A stretch of 64,000 nucleotides of DNA from Cladorhizidae sp. MBARI D1340-BT2 (taxonomy: Eukaryota > Porifera > Demospongiae > Poecilosclerida > Cladorhizidae): positions 16,909,250-16,973,249 of the forward strand of contig JAQNBH010000014.1 in NCBI GenBank assembly GCA_028752905.1. Direction: 5' to 3'. The translations under genes and the position numbers were made by a program. Position 1 is the stretch's first letter, and each line of letters begins with the position of its first letter. The notes beneath the pieces were generated by a model, which was given only the letters and a program-made list of their open reading frames with translations, was not told the DNA's origin and did no database searches. This document shows positions 34,479-47,218 of the stretch, piece after piece.

Positions 34479-34986
34479 AAAACGGCTTTTCCATCATCAC
34501 CATGGCAACCATTACTCCACGATCCCTTTCACTATCTAAAGAATTGCAGGTGCTAATTACAATATGTGCCCGTCCAGGACGCGGCTACATTCACAAAATC
34601 TCTTTAGTTTCCAAGCCCTTTCACCTCTTTCATCCTTCCTTGTGTCTAACATCATGGCCACAGCAGAGCTCTGAGGTATGTGCAAGTACAAAGATTGACA
34701 AGATCATGCAATTTCTCTCCACTATCCTTCAGTTCTGCACAAGTGTCCACGGCTAGGTTCAGTCACCCCCAGTCACCATCTTAACATTCCACATGGCATT
34801 TCCAGTGAACTCTGGAGACTTCAGTCTGCATCCTACTCAAGGGATACCAAGTACTGCCATAAACTATCCGGAACATCAATGGATCTTTCAGAGTTACTGC
34901 CCACCTGAATTCAGTACTAATTCTACTATCCCTGAACCTCCTGTGGTCATTGGACGCCCTAGCCCTAGAAATCACTGCCATCAAAT
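34479..34986. other. Unique sequence, ambiguous open frames
   Basis: A good start context (CACCATGGCAACC, ATG at 34502) begins a plus frame, while the minus strand is also open. No family was recognised. A second plus ATG at 34793 opens into the 39-bp array. Confidence 0.3.
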
Positions 34987-36630
34987 ATGCCCTCAGCCTA
35001 GCACCAAGAATACCCTCAGCCTAGTCTTAGAATCCACTGCCACCAAGAATACCCTCATCCTAGCCACTGCCACCAAGAATACCCTCACCCTAGTCTTAGA
35101 ATCCACTGCCACCAAGAATACCCTCATCCTAGCCTTAGAATCCACTGCCACCAAGAATACCCTCATCCTAGCCTTAGAATCCACTGCCACCAAGAATACC
35201 CTCACCCTAGTCTTAGAATCCACTGCCACCAAGAATACTCTCACCCTAGCCTTAGAATCCACTGCCACCAAGAATACCCTCATCCTAGCCTTAGAATCCA
35301 TTGCCACCAAGAATACCCTCATCCTAGCCTTAGAATCCACTGCCACCAAGAATACCCTCATCCTGGCCTTAGAATCAACTGCCACCAAGAATACCCTCAT
35401 CCTAGCCTTAGAATCCACTGCCACCAAGAATACCCTCACCCTAGCCTTGGAATCCACTGCCACCAAGAATACCCTCGTCCTAGCCTTAGAATCCACTGCC
35501 ACCAAGAATACCCTCATCCTGGCCTTAGAATCAACTGCCACCAAGAATACCCTCATCCTAGCCTTAGAATCCACTGCCACCAAGAATACCCTCATCCTAG
35601 CCTTAGAATCCACTGCCACCAAGAATACCCTCGTCCTAGCCTTAGAATCCACTGCCACCAAGAATACCCTCATCCTAGCCTTAGAATCCACTGCCACCAA
35701 GAATACCCTCATCCTAGCCTTAGAATCCACTGCCACCAAGAATACCCTCACCCTAGTCTTAGAATCCACTGCCACCAAGAATACCCTCATCCTAGCCTTA
35801 GAATCAACTGCCACCAAGAATACCCTCATCCTGGCCTTAGAATCCACTGCCACCAAGAATACCCTCACCCTAGCCTTAGAATCCACTGCCACCAAGAATA
35901 CCCTCATCCTGGCCTTAGAATCAACTGCCACCAAGAATACCCTCATCCTGGCCTTAGAATCCACTGCCACCAAGAATACCCTCACCCTAGCCTTGGAATC
36001 CACTGCCACCAAGAATACCCTCACCCGAATCCACTGCCACCAAGAATACCCTCATCCTAGCCTTAGAATCCACTGCCACCAAGAATACCCTCATCCTAGC
36101 CTTAGAATCCACTGCCACCAAGAATACCCTCATCCTAGCCTTAGAATCCACTGCCACCAAGAATACCCTCATCCTAGCCTTAGAATCAACTGCCACCAAG
36201 AATACCCTCATCCTGGCCTTAGAATCCACTGCCACCAAGAATACCCTCACCCTAGCCTTAGAATCCACTGCCACCAAGAATACCCTCATCCTGGCCTTAG
36301 AATCAACTGCCACCAAGAATACCCTCATCCTGGCCTTAGAATTAACTGCCACCAAGAATACCCTCACCCTAGCCTTGGAATCCATTGCCACGAAGAATAC
36401 CCTCACCCGAATCAACTGCCACCAAGAATACCCTCATCCTAGCCTTAGAATCCACTGCCACCAAGAATACCCTCATCCTAGCCTTAGAATCCACTGCCAC
36501 CAAGAATACCCTCATCCTAGCCTTAGAATCAACTGCCACCAAGAATACCCTCACCCGAATCAACTGCCACCAAGAATACCCTCATCCTAGCCTTAGAATC
36601 CACTGCCACCAAGGATGTCCTAGCCCTAGC
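34987..36630. repeat. 39-bp minisatellite, about 42 copies
   Basis: The unit is actgccaccaagaataccct plus catcctagccttagaatcc. 39 is divisible by three, so a plus frame entering from 34793 stays open for 549 codons as a 13-residue repeat (ESTATKNTLILAL). A 20-bp loss at about 36027 moves it to another open frame (CHQEYPHPSLRIH), so reading-frame maintenance is not under visible selection. Variants cctggc/cctagc and aatcaac/aatccac recur in a pattern, showing multi-unit duplication. Confidence 0.96.
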
Positions 36631-38379
36631 CCTAGCAACTACTGTCTCCAAGGATATGTACACATAGAGCTGACCACAAGTCCAGGGACTAGATTATCAG
36701 TGCATTTTTGATGGTTTAAAAACGATATTCCATTTCCTGCCAAATCTACAATACCTGACATATAATTTGCCATAACAAAATGTTCACAAACATTACCAAT
36801 CAAACCACCCAACCCATGGCCACACATCAACCACACCCACAATGATCATTGATAAAGGATATCAAAGACACCTTGAAAAGCTTCTCGCAGGAAGAAAATC
36901 TGTTACCATCACAACCAGTTGACCATCACAGCCAAGACATAAGTAGACAAGCTAGCGCACCTCAGGAACAAGTCGGTTTCTTGACTCCATCACTGTTTGT
37001 AAATTCAGTCTGAAGTGTTTCTTAGAAGGATTTTTTTTGCAGACATTACCTCATTATATATATATTTTTTAAACACTGCATGCTCCAAAGTGTTTCAGCT
37101 TTGTAGAGGTGGAGTGCATGCACTTAGACAAACTTGCAAAACAAGCTTCCAATTCCTATAAAAACCTGTTTTATGCACTAAACTAAATTTATCTAGCTGT
37201 AGCACTACATAACATGTACAGACATCTGCAACCAATGGACGGCTCCACACCTGTTTGGGTCAGAAGTGTGCCACTCGATTTTGTCAGATGTCGTCCAGTA
37301 CTGCCGTAAACAACCTCGGAATCAAATATGGACGTCAATAGTTCCCGTTGTTATCCACCCGAACCCTGGCTCTTGCAGCCTTTCTAGCTCAAGCCCTAGA
37401 CAGTACGAGTTGGACAGGAATTGAGTTTGCACACAATTGCTGATCCTGTGGTTGCCAACGGCTTCATCGGACATGTATGAATTTGGTTTTACGTTTTTCC
37501 CCCCTCCCGGTCTGGTGTTGATCCAGCCTCTGGGCACTCATTATATGCACCTCCACCATTGTCCGGTTTACCCCGACAGCTTCAACACCTAACCAAACAA
37601 GAACTCGCTTTACACTTGTGCAATGTATTTACATATCAAGTGTGGACTGGACACATAGTACTAAATCAAGACACCCCAGAGCTGGTGGTGAAGCTGGTGT
37701 CTCTGTTCTGCACATATTTTGTTTTGCACCTTTTACTGTTGTTGGTTCTGGCCTCTATTTGTTAATTAAGTGTTGATCGTGACTGAGACCCCTCCTGCTA
37801 GAGGGTCAGCATTTCTTCCACTGCTGGTGACCAGACAGATTTGTAGAGGTGATGTCCACGTGCAATACTCTCCAGGCTCTGCTCTGCTGCAGTTCAACCA
37901 TCCACCATCCCTTCTAGCTAACCTGGTACATTCCCTCAGCCATTGTTGCTAAGAGGCTGTTTGGTGCTTAGTGCCCAATTTTCTTGCTGACTGATACAAT
38001 CAGCGCCATACTTAACAACAACCACCCCCACTCCCCCCCCCTCCCTCCCCCCTATACACACACACACACACAACCATAGCAACTAGACCAGCTGTTGCTG
38101 CTTCCTCTTTTCAAACTTTCTCTTTTCGCACAAAATATTCCTGGCTCTCGGCGATCTCTCGGCGATCTAGTGAAGCATACTTCAACAGTGTAGTCGTTTA
38201 AGATTTCACCCCCCCCACCCTCCCCACCCCTCCTTCTCTCACCCCACTTCAACTTCAAAATGAGCCGAGATTCTTGGAGCTAAATTCATTCAATTTTTAT
38301 ATGGCTCCCTTTATACTCATCTCCTTGGCAACTGCTTCAAGAATGCAAGTACAGTAGCCCACCAAGGACACCTCCAATA
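36631..38379. other. Unique sequence, nothing certain
   Basis: A short ATATATAT run lies at about 37056 and C-rich runs at 38030-38050 and 38207-38240. Overlapping frames at 37322-37952 lack coding signals. Confidence 0.3.
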
Positions 38380-39490
38380 TATGACCAGAATACACCAACG
38401 CACTTCCAGCCAGAGGCCACCTCCAATGCACGACCAGAGAATTAGAATCACCAATGCACTTCATAGTCAGAGACCACCTCTAATTACATGACAGAGAATT
38501 AGAATCACCAATGCACTTACAGACTTCCCTCCAGCCAGAAACCACCTCCAATGCATGACCAGAGAATTGCACTTACAGACTTCCCTCCAGCCAGAGGCCA
38601 CCTCCAATACATGACCAGAGAATTAGAATCACCAATGCACTTACAGACTTCCCTCCAGCCAGAGGCCACCTCCAATGCATGACCAGAGAATTAGAATCAC
38701 AAATGCACTTACAGACTTTCCTCCAGCCAGAGGCCCCTCCAATACATGACCAGAGAATTAGAATCACCAATGCACTTTAAAGACTTCCCTCCAGCCAGAG
38801 GCCACCTCCAATACATGACCAGAGAATTAGAATCACCAATGCACTTACAGACTTCCCTCCAGCCAGAGGCCACCTCCAATACATGACCAGAGAATTAGAA
38901 TCACCAATGCACTTACAGACTTCCCTCCAGCCAGAGGCCACCTCCAATACATGACCAGAGAATTAGAATCACCAATGCACTTACAGACTTCCCTCCAGCC
39001 AGAGGCCACCTCCAATGCATGACCAGAGAATTAGAATCACAAATGCACTTACAGACTTTCCTCCAGCCAGAGGCCCCTCCAATACATGACCAGAGAATTA
39101 GAATCACCAATGCACTTACAGACTTCCCTCCAGCCAGAGGCCACCTCCAATACATGACCAGAGAATTAGAATCACCAATGCACTTTAAAGACTTCTCTCC
39201 AGCCAGAGGCCACCTCCAATACATGACCAGAGAATTAGAATCACCAATGCACTTACAGACTTCCCTCCAGCCAGAGGCCACCTCCAATGCATGACCAGAG
39301 AATTAGAATCACAAATGCACTTACAGACTTTCCTCCAGCCAGAGGCCCCTCCAATACATGACCAGAGAATTAGAATCACCAATGCACTTACAGACTTCCC
39401 TCCAGCCAGAGGCCACCTCCAATGCATGACCAGAGAATTAGAATCACAAATGCACTTACAGACTTTCCTCCAGCCAGAGACCACCTCCAG
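38380..39490. repeat. 68-bp minisatellite, about 16 copies, with a five-unit higher-order pattern
   Basis: The unit runs gaccagagaattagaatcac, caatgcacttacagacttcc, ctccagccagaggccacctc, caatacat. Units marked by aggcccctcc occur near 38730, 39070 and 39345, i.e. 340 bp (five units) and about 275 bp (four) apart. On the minus strand most units carry a GTAAGTGC motif. Confidence 0.95.
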
Positions 39491-39860
39491 ACCACCACAA
39501 CCCCCCCCCCCCCCCACTGGATACAAACCTAAACTCAAATCTACATTCCCTGTCAAGGTATTCAGTAACAGCATAACAACATGGTACACAGCCGACCAGC
39601 AGCTGCTAATGGCAATACAGAGTTGTGAACAGTATGTCTGCCAGGAAAAGGGAATTGATGACCTTAGGAGAGGGAGTTGGTGTTTTCAAAGAGGCCAGAA
39701 GGTGGCAAGTCGTGATTATTATACACCCAAGCCTGGCTATACATGCATTATTCATGAGCAATGTAAAAATAGAAAGACTATAAGGTTAGCCCATCCCATT
39801 GCTCCACCTACCTCTAGTCACAGATTACCTCCTTTGAGAAACCGGTTTAGGGTGGATTTG
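39491..39860 (+). other. Possible plus-strand coding segment
   Basis: After a C18 run, a plus frame runs to GTAAGAGG at 39859 with cysteine-containing peptides (AIQSCEQYVCQEKGID, RRGSWCFQRGQ, PGYTCIIHEQCKN). It could be part of an extracellular domain. Upstream acceptor and partner exons are not identified. Confidence 0.25.
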
Positions 39861-40944
39861 ACGGTAAGAGGGACCTTGCACCACAATAAAAATATATATA
39901 TGGCAGCGCAAATGACCAAGATGACGTGCATAGAGATGGATGGATGGATAGATAGATGGTAGATAGATAGATAGATGATGCATAAACATAATTACCAACA
40001 TCTGTCAAGGCAAGGGTGTGTGTGCTTTAATAAAGTCCCCACCTCTCTGATAGCCAGCTCCTACATGCATTTAACTATAAGAAGGTTCCTCCCCTGGTTA
40101 TGACAAGATTAAAGATGGGTATCAAAAGGCCCCCCATGAATACGGCCTTGTTCAGGGATCCATAGGCCGACGAGGATAGTGTCACTGGGACTCTACCTGG
40201 CGCTTATGAGCTTTCACAGGCATGCTAATCCACCTGACAATATTTTGGGGTTGCTATTAGATAACTGTGTGGTTAGCCTCTAACTTCCATGGCAACCTCT
40301 CTCGGCAACGGTACTACACAACTGCTGCATATGAAGATATTTGTAACCGAGAGAATGTAATGGAGATTTGTAGGAGCTAGTTTTCCCTCAAAACACTCAC
40401 AAATGTCCCAAATTCAGCCCATAAGAGCTTCTTTCGGTAACTATTTTCCACAACGGGCATTCAGGCTTATAATGAGTAGAAAGAGTTTCATAATGTTAAA
40501 AAGGAACTGAATGTGCCCATTTTGACAAGAATCAGTCTATACAGCACTTGCAGGTGTTGATAAAGTGTCATCAACACTGAGTCAAACACACAAAAAGGGT
40601 TGCAGAACAATGGGTACAACATGCTTTACACCGCACATGAAGCCCATCAACAACTAGCGATATTCAAGGTTAATTGTAAGGTGGGAACATTTTTAAGCAT
40701 TTTAATGTGCTGCCGACATCTGCATGGGGGTTGAGGGAAGTCCTTTAAACACGGCTCATTCCTTCGTGGATTTTGGGTCGACCTAAATTCAATTAATATC
40801 TTTAACATCTTGGACTGTATAACGTTTCATGCACTCTATTTGAGGGAATGCAAATCATCAAGCAAGTTCTATTATTTTAACGAGCAGTGCGGGCGGGTGC
40901 TTTATAAATCACCTGATCCTTGATCGGATATCAATAGTTATTGT
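39861..40944. other. Unique sequence with a relic of the 43-kb coding repeat
   Basis: 40370-40535 resembles 43150-43320: EFHNV, NVPILTRIS in translation, with an in-frame TAG. Blocks that lie after the stop in the 43-kb copy lie before the homologous segment here. A (GATA)n stretch lies at 39936-39976. Confidence 0.45.
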
Positions 40945-41133
40945 TTATCTGGATTCATCGTCTGCTGGAATGTCCTCTACCTTCCCGCTTAGCTTCGTGC
41001 CTCGCGAAGGGAACATCAGTTGCTCCACATTGTGCAGTTTGGCCACCTCGCAATGGAGAGGGGCTATTGCCCTGGAAGCTCTACTCCCTCCCAGACTTGC
41101 GGCGGGTGCGGTAATCCTGAGGCATCGACATCG
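40945..41133 (-). CDS. Possible terminal exon, unidentified protein
   Basis: On the minus strand GCCATTGCATTTCAG, a good acceptor, precedes 62 codons to TAA. The segment is GC-rich relative to its surroundings and ends with a protein-like tail (VAKLHNVEQLMFPSRGTKLS, VEDIPADDESR). The plus strand is also open over part of it, which lowers confidence. The 18-bp array begins about 165 bp away on the 5' side of this exon. Confidence 0.38.
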   Translation of the reverse strand, partial: RCRCLRITAPAASLGGSRASRAIAPLHCEVAKLHNVEQLMFPSRGTKLSGKVEDIPADDESR

Positions 41134-41296
41134 CTGAAATGCAATGGCACTCATGATGACTTCATTGGTTGCTCTCTCATGTGCTGGATGACTTTTGGTC
41201 CTTCTGCTTGCGAAAGCATACTTTGATACACTACATGTTCATGATTGTATTGTCTGGTAATACTGGACAGGGCTTTGATTATCAGCATGCGCATTG

Positions 41297-42565
41297 CAAT
41301 GCTATTACAGGTGGACATGCTATTACAGGTGGACACGCTATTACAGGTGGACACGCTATTACAGGTGGACATGCTATTACAGGTGGACATGCTATTACAG
41401 GTGGACATGCTATTACAGGTGGACATGCTATTACAGGTGGACATGCTATTACAGGTGGACATGCTATTACAGGTGGACATGCTATTACAGGTGGACATGC
41501 TATTACAGGTGGGCATGCTATTACAGGTGGACATGCTATTACAGGTGGACATGCTATTACAGGTGGACATGCCATTACAAGGTGGACATGCCATTACAGG
41601 TGGACATGCTATTACAGGTGGACATGCTATTACAGATGGACATTACAGGTGGACATGCTATTACAGGTGGACATGCTATTACAGGTGGGCATGCTATTAC
41701 AGGTGGACATGCTATTACAGGTGGACATGCTATTACAGGTGGACATGCTATTACAGGTGGACATGCTATTACAGGTGGACATGCTATTACAGGTGGACAT
41801 TACAGGTGGACATGCTATTACAGGTGGACATGCTATTACAGGTGGACATGCTATTACAGGTGGACATGCTATTACAGGTGGACATGCTATTACAGGTGGA
41901 CATGCTATTACAGGTGGACATGCTATTACACGTGGACATGCTATTACAGGTGGACATGCTATTACAGGTGGACATGCTATTACAGGTGGACATGCTATTA
42001 CAGGTGGACATGCTATTACAGGTGGACATGCTATTACAGGTGGACATGCTATTACAGGTGGACATGCTATTACAGGTGGACATGCTATTACAGGTGGACA
42101 TGCTATTACAGGTGGACATGCTATTACAGGTGGACATGCTATTACAGGTGGACATGCTATTACAGGTGGGCATGCTATTACAGGTGGGCCTGCTATTACA
42201 GGTGGGCCTGCTATTACAGGTGGACATGCTATTACAGGTGGACATGCTATTACAGGTGGACATGGTATTACAGGTGGACATGCTATTACAGGTGGGCATG
42301 CTATTACAGGTGGACATGCTATTACAGGTGGACATGCTATTACAGGTGGACATGCTATTACAGGTGGACATGCTATTACAGGTGGACATGCTATTACAGG
42401 TGGACATGCTATTACAGGTGGACATGCTATTACAGGTGGACATGCTATTACAGGTGGACATTACAGGTGGACATGCTATTACAGGTGGACATGCTATTAC
42501 AGGTGGACATGCTATTACAGGTGGACATGCTATTACAGGTGGGCATGCTATTACAGGTGGACATG
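41297..42565. repeat. 18-bp minisatellite, about 70 copies
   Basis: The unit is gctattacaggtggacat. All three plus frames and minus frames can be open (six-residue repeats AITGGH, LLQVDM, YYRWTC). Four partial-unit deletions (near 41578, 41636, 41795, 42459) switch frames repeatedly. Copies are almost identical, implying very recent expansion. Confidence 0.98.
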
Positions 42566-42850
42566 GCAGTATAGTCAAGGCTGCACTAGATTAGTAAACT
42601 GTGTAGTCAAAGCTGCACTAGATTAGTAAACTGTGTAGTCAAGGCTGCACTAGATTAGTAAACTGGGCTGCACTAGATTAGTAAACTGGGTAATCAAGGC
42701 TGCACTAGATTAGTAAACTGGGTAATCAATGCTGCACTAGATTAGTAAACTGGGTAATCAAGGCTTAGTAAACTGTGTCGTCAAGACTGCACTAGATTGG
42801 TAAACTGGGTAATCAAGGTTGCACTAGATTAGTAAACTGTGTGCAAGTCT
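42566..42850. repeat. About 32-bp minisatellite, about 9 copies
   Basis: The unit is agtcaaggctgcactagatt plus agtaaactgtgt or agtaaactgggt. It adjoins the 18-bp array directly. Confidence 0.93.
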
Positions 42851-43063
42851 AATCAAGGGCAGGACTAATTGAGGATGTGGTCTATGCAATGTACCAAAAA
42901 GGTGAGCACCAATCAGCAGGAAGCTAAGCACTTATACCAAGCACCCACTTAGTGAGCAATGCCTCGTAGAGATAACCAATCATTTTTATTTATAGGTAGG
43001 GACGCCAGAGTGTATGCACTCTAAGCCAGAAGAGGGTCGGCAAACGGTTCGAGTTGTTGCAGA
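42851..43063. other. Short unique stretch
   Basis: No supported element is seen. Confidence 0.3.
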
Positions 43064-43288
43064 GCAGAGTTCGGAGAGCTTCCACATGGGTACCCCATTT
43101 ACGAATTTGTCCAGTCATCAGCGATGGAAGAAACATCGACTTTCCAGCTGGAGGAGCTTCTTTCGGTTAAAAACGGACGATTTCTCACCAAAAGCCATTT
43201 TCTGTCGTTTAAAGAGTATAAACAGTTCCATAATGTTGAAGAGGAAGCTGATGTGCCCATTTTGACAAGAATGAGCGATTTCAGATAG
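43064..43288 (+). CDS. Coding-like relic, dispersed repeat family, unidentified
   Basis: One plus frame is open for 74 codons to TAG with protein-like composition: ELPHGYPIYEFVQSSAMEET, FQLEELLSVKNGRFLTKSHF, FKEYKQFHNVEEEADVPILT. Related, more decayed stretches lie at about 3540-3800 (shares PIYEF) and 40428-40535 (shares EFHNV and NVPILTRIS, with an internal stop). Three copies in 40 kb point to an element-borne or duplicated gene. I know no matching domain. Confidence 0.45.
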   Translation, partial: AEFGELPHGYPIYEFVQSSAMEETSTFQLEELLSVKNGRFLTKSHFLSFKEYKQFHNVEEEADVPILTRMSDFR

Positions 43289-44194
43289 TTTTTCCTCAAA
43301 ATGCTTAAAAACGTCCCAAATGGAGTAAAATATAGGGAGACATTGGGTCACGACAGAAATACTTTCGCAAGTAGAGACTAGAGCCGACAGGAGAGTAGGT
43401 ACCTTACAAACAATAGGTACTTCATACTAAACACACGATACCTTCCTAACGGCCATCTTTTTACGGTGTGCAATAAAAGCTGCCCCTTGAAGACACGGAG
43501 TGCATGCAAAGGGTTAGATTCAGACAAGGGGTAGCTAGGAGAGAAACAGTCCCTCCAAAAATAAAGCAAGCTACAATGCAATTCAACATTTTGGAGGTCA
43601 GCAACAATGAGTAAACAGGTGGACTGAGTGGATGTGGTGGTGATGATGTCACCTACATATGCAATCATGGTGGTGGTGATGTTGTCACCTACATATGCAA
43701 TCATGTAGCAAACCAATGGGTGGATATAGGGGGATGTATGATTGGTTCATCAATTGGTTGATTGCTGCTATAGAATTCCTGGGGAAGCCTTGATTGAGGA
43801 CTCGAAGGGGTTATTGGGACTTTTCAAGAGGAAGAATCATGACACGTCAAATCTGGGGAAGGAGTGCCCCCTGGGGTGCAAATGGCACAATCAAATGGCA
43901 TGGCACTTGACGTTGTCGGCCATTTTTCTTAGGAAAATACATGTGCATGCATTTTTTTAATGTCCCCAATGATGCCACACAACGTGGCAGCACCGACAAA
44001 CTTCGTTAGAGCTCAGATAATGTAAGAAGTTTGCTATCGACCTACCTCCAGCCCTACTCTATTAGAACAACACACTTGCTAAATGGAGAATTTTATAGAG
44101 GCACCATCATTATTGACAGGTTCTACAAAAAATTGCTGTTGTTTTGTATTTTTTTGTATATTTTTTAATTGAGTAGCCGCAATGATATAATGTG
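43289..44194. other. Unique sequence plus a small duplicate
   Basis: 43630-43705 holds two copies of a 36-bp unit (gtgatgatgtcacctacata, tgcaatcatg). A plus frame at 43780-43960 (IEDSKGLLGLFKRKNHD) is suggestive only. Confidence 0.35.
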
Positions 44195-44505
44195 TCTAGG
44201 CTCTGCTTCATGGAGAATCCAGGTACTGTGCTAGGGAGCCCAGCTATGGAGTGCCTATACTCTACTGCATAGGAAACCCTGCTACTGGGTGCCTAGATCC
44301 TCGTGGAAAGCCCTGTTACTGGGTGCCTAGGACCTGCTTCATGAAAAACCCAGCTACTGGGTGCCTAGATCCTCGTGGGAAGCCCTGCTACTGGGTGCCT
44401 AGGCCCTGCTTCATGAAAAACCCAGCTACTGGGTACCTAGATCCTAATAAAAAGCCCTGCTACTGGGTGCCTAGGCCCTGATGGGAAGCCCAGCTGCTGG
44501 GTACA
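44195..44505. repeat. 31-36 bp minisatellite, about 9 copies
   Basis: Units combine agccctgctactgggtgcct with either aggcctgcttcatgaaaaa or agatcctcgtggga, in an alternating pattern. Confidence 0.9.
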
Positions 44506-47218
44506 GATGACAGAACCTGCTTACTAGGCACCTGTTTATTTTGGTTGTTGTTTTTCATCTGGTGTGACATCCAGACAGATAACCTATATAACAGCAATAT
44601 GATCTGCTAGTATATATATATACATATACAAGCAGAGGGACCTGGCATTTCCTGGGAAAGGATCACCCGTCTCCACGACAACTTTATAGAAGCAACCACC
44701 TTCTACGGGCTATGCAAGGGTAACTAAGGTGCTTTTCTAATCGAGCATAGCTATAGGCAGCCTCGCTAGCAAACTGCTCGTGTCATGCGAGCTCCAGTGT
44801 AGCTAGGTTGTTGGTAATGCTGCCATGTTGTGTAATCTGAGCTCTCATCGGGAACGTGTAAAATGCATGTGCGTATATATATATATTATATATATACTCA
44901 AAATGGCCGACCATGCCAAATGCCATGCTGTTTTTGGCAATGGTGGCTTCAAAGAAGGGGATGGATTTGGACTAAAAACCATCCAGTCATCCACCTGGTA
45001 CCACCGTAGATGGAGTTTCATCCGGGTCTAATCTTCCGCTCAGCCGTGCATAGCAGACATAAACAGATGGGCATAGCAAACATATACACAGATGCTACTG
45101 TACTACTTTATATTTATGTATTTATTCAGATTCACATAATTTGTCCGCTTTTGTAAAAGGCTAAGCTGAGCTGCAGCAAGGAATTGCACACACATCGTGT
45201 GAAAGAAGTGCCGTTACAGAGGTCGATTCTCGTGTTCAGGCTATAAATAGCACAACCTAAAATGGCCGACACTAAGACACATGTCTTTTATCAAATATGG
45301 GAAAAAAGAACAGAACAAGGACAAATAAACTTGCAATTCAGATGCTTAGAAACATGCATATGTGTCATAGGTCATATGAGGGTGTTGTTCTATGCAAGTA
45401 GGGGGGGGAGCAAACCTGATCCAAGAAGGGAGAGGAGGAAATAACACCCCCCCCCTTTCCCGTCCTGAAAGAAACCATAAGTCACATGGAAGCTTATCCG
45501 AACCTCTTTCCTCACGGCATTAAACTTTCCTCACGGCATTAAACGTATGCACAGTATGATGCACCTGTGCTCCAATATTATGCTCACCATTGCCTAGGTA
45601 ACGAGTTGCGTCGATTATCCTATGCAACAGCAGGTTCCTAAAACACCACACCTCTCTTTGTGAGTTCAAAGGTAAATGTGGTAATGGACATCACAGACGA
45701 AAATGGCAATTCACTCGCACTCTTACCAGTTCACAACCTCTACCAGATAAACACACACCGGAGATTGTACTATGCAAGAATGAAGAACAGATGCTACTCA
45801 TTAAACCACATGCTGAGCGGTCAGAGAATGAAGGACGCTCTACACACACATGACCTTTGTACTGGTAACTATGGTAATTATAGCAACGGGAGTTTAAAAA
45901 TGAATTGAAAGGACTTTGGCACATGTATTAGGGCAGAATTAGGGCACAAAAATTACATAGATACCTAAAATTATGATGGTGTGCTGCACATTAATCTAAA
46001 AGGTCAGCAACTGACCAGCCCATGTTGGACACAACTTCCATAACTCCAAAAGATAGATTTCCGTGTGCTTTAATTAAAAATCCATTAAAAGATATGAGGA
46101 ACATGTGCAGGTGAGTGAGTGGCAAGCAAAGTAGTTGTTGTGGTTGTCCTTGTTGTTGTTTGTCAGGAAGGGGGGGGAGGGCAACAACTTTGCAACGTTT
46201 AGTTCAAAAGGTCCAGTTAACCTCCGATGTTGATGATGTTATAGCCAGGCTTAAGATACCATAATTCTGGTGGTAAAATATATATATATCATTATGTGCT
46301 TACTAAACAACATTTCTAAATAGAGCACATCCATTGATTCTCCTACCAAAATTATTAAACCAATACTTCCTTTTTTTCCCTTTCCCCCCCCACCCCACAA
46401 TTTTATTCAATGAGCAGAGGAGGAGCTGGCCCACGAGTGAGATGAAGCAAGAGCATCCCTCGAGCAGGACCAAGAAGGAGCTAGTGATGGCTTCTCAAGC
46501 ACTACTTGTCATCAGTCGTCATCAGAACAGAGATTAGCTAAAAGATGAGAACATGTCGTTGGAATCCTCCATGTAATCCTCGAACACATTGGAACCTTCA
46601 TAGACCATGGAGGAGGAGTTACCTGAAGTTACTATGCGAAACTTTACACATAAACTATAATATATATATATTTATATAATATATATTGTGTGTGTGCGAG
46701 CACTTCTCCTTTTGTTCACGATCTACTGTTGAGTGGTGCTATTGCCTAGTCCAGCATTGGGTGGGTGACATGGTGATAAACTTACTAGGGTGATGCCCCC
46801 CCTATTGCCTTGGCCGGCTAACCAAACTTTGGGTGGGCATGGGTGATAAATTGTGATGCCCTTCCCATTGGCTGGGAGGGGCTAGCCAACCTTACTAGTG
46901 GGTGGATGTTCACACAGGATTAATTTAAACTAAGGTGATGAACAGTAATTGTCTCTTATAGACCATGGGCTCAAACAACTCAACAACAAGGCTTCCAGGA
47001 TGATAGCTAAAGTGTTAATGTGTTTACAATGGGTGTGAAGTGAAAATATAGTAGACTGCTAGTGAACAGTCATCAACACTTGGATTGCAGAAATTTCTAG
47101 GCAGCTGTTGCGGGCTGAGCCCTCCTAGAGGAGCATGTACTTATCAGAACCGTGTAAGTGAGTCTGGCTCAGTGAGATAAGATAGAGGGGGATATTATAG
47201 CCTGGACCTATATTAGCA
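44506..47218. other. Unique sequence with scattered weak coding candidates
   Basis: Two ATGGCCGAC starts (44902, 45262) open short frames. 45708-45860 is open on both strands; the minus frame (KGHVCVERPSFSDRSACGLM) ends at a GTAAGA donor. Near 46380-46425 a long pyrimidine tract ends in GAGCAG. 46730-46920 holds two diverged about 70-bp copies. (TA)n runs lie at about 44610, 44875, 46275 and 46660. Confidence 0.3.

Noticed and set aside
41169..42626. Three overlapping plus-strand frames of 426-485 codons over the 18-bp array
   Set aside because: All three frames and minus frames are open at once, and partial-unit losses switch frames; typical of a stop-free repeat, not a gene.
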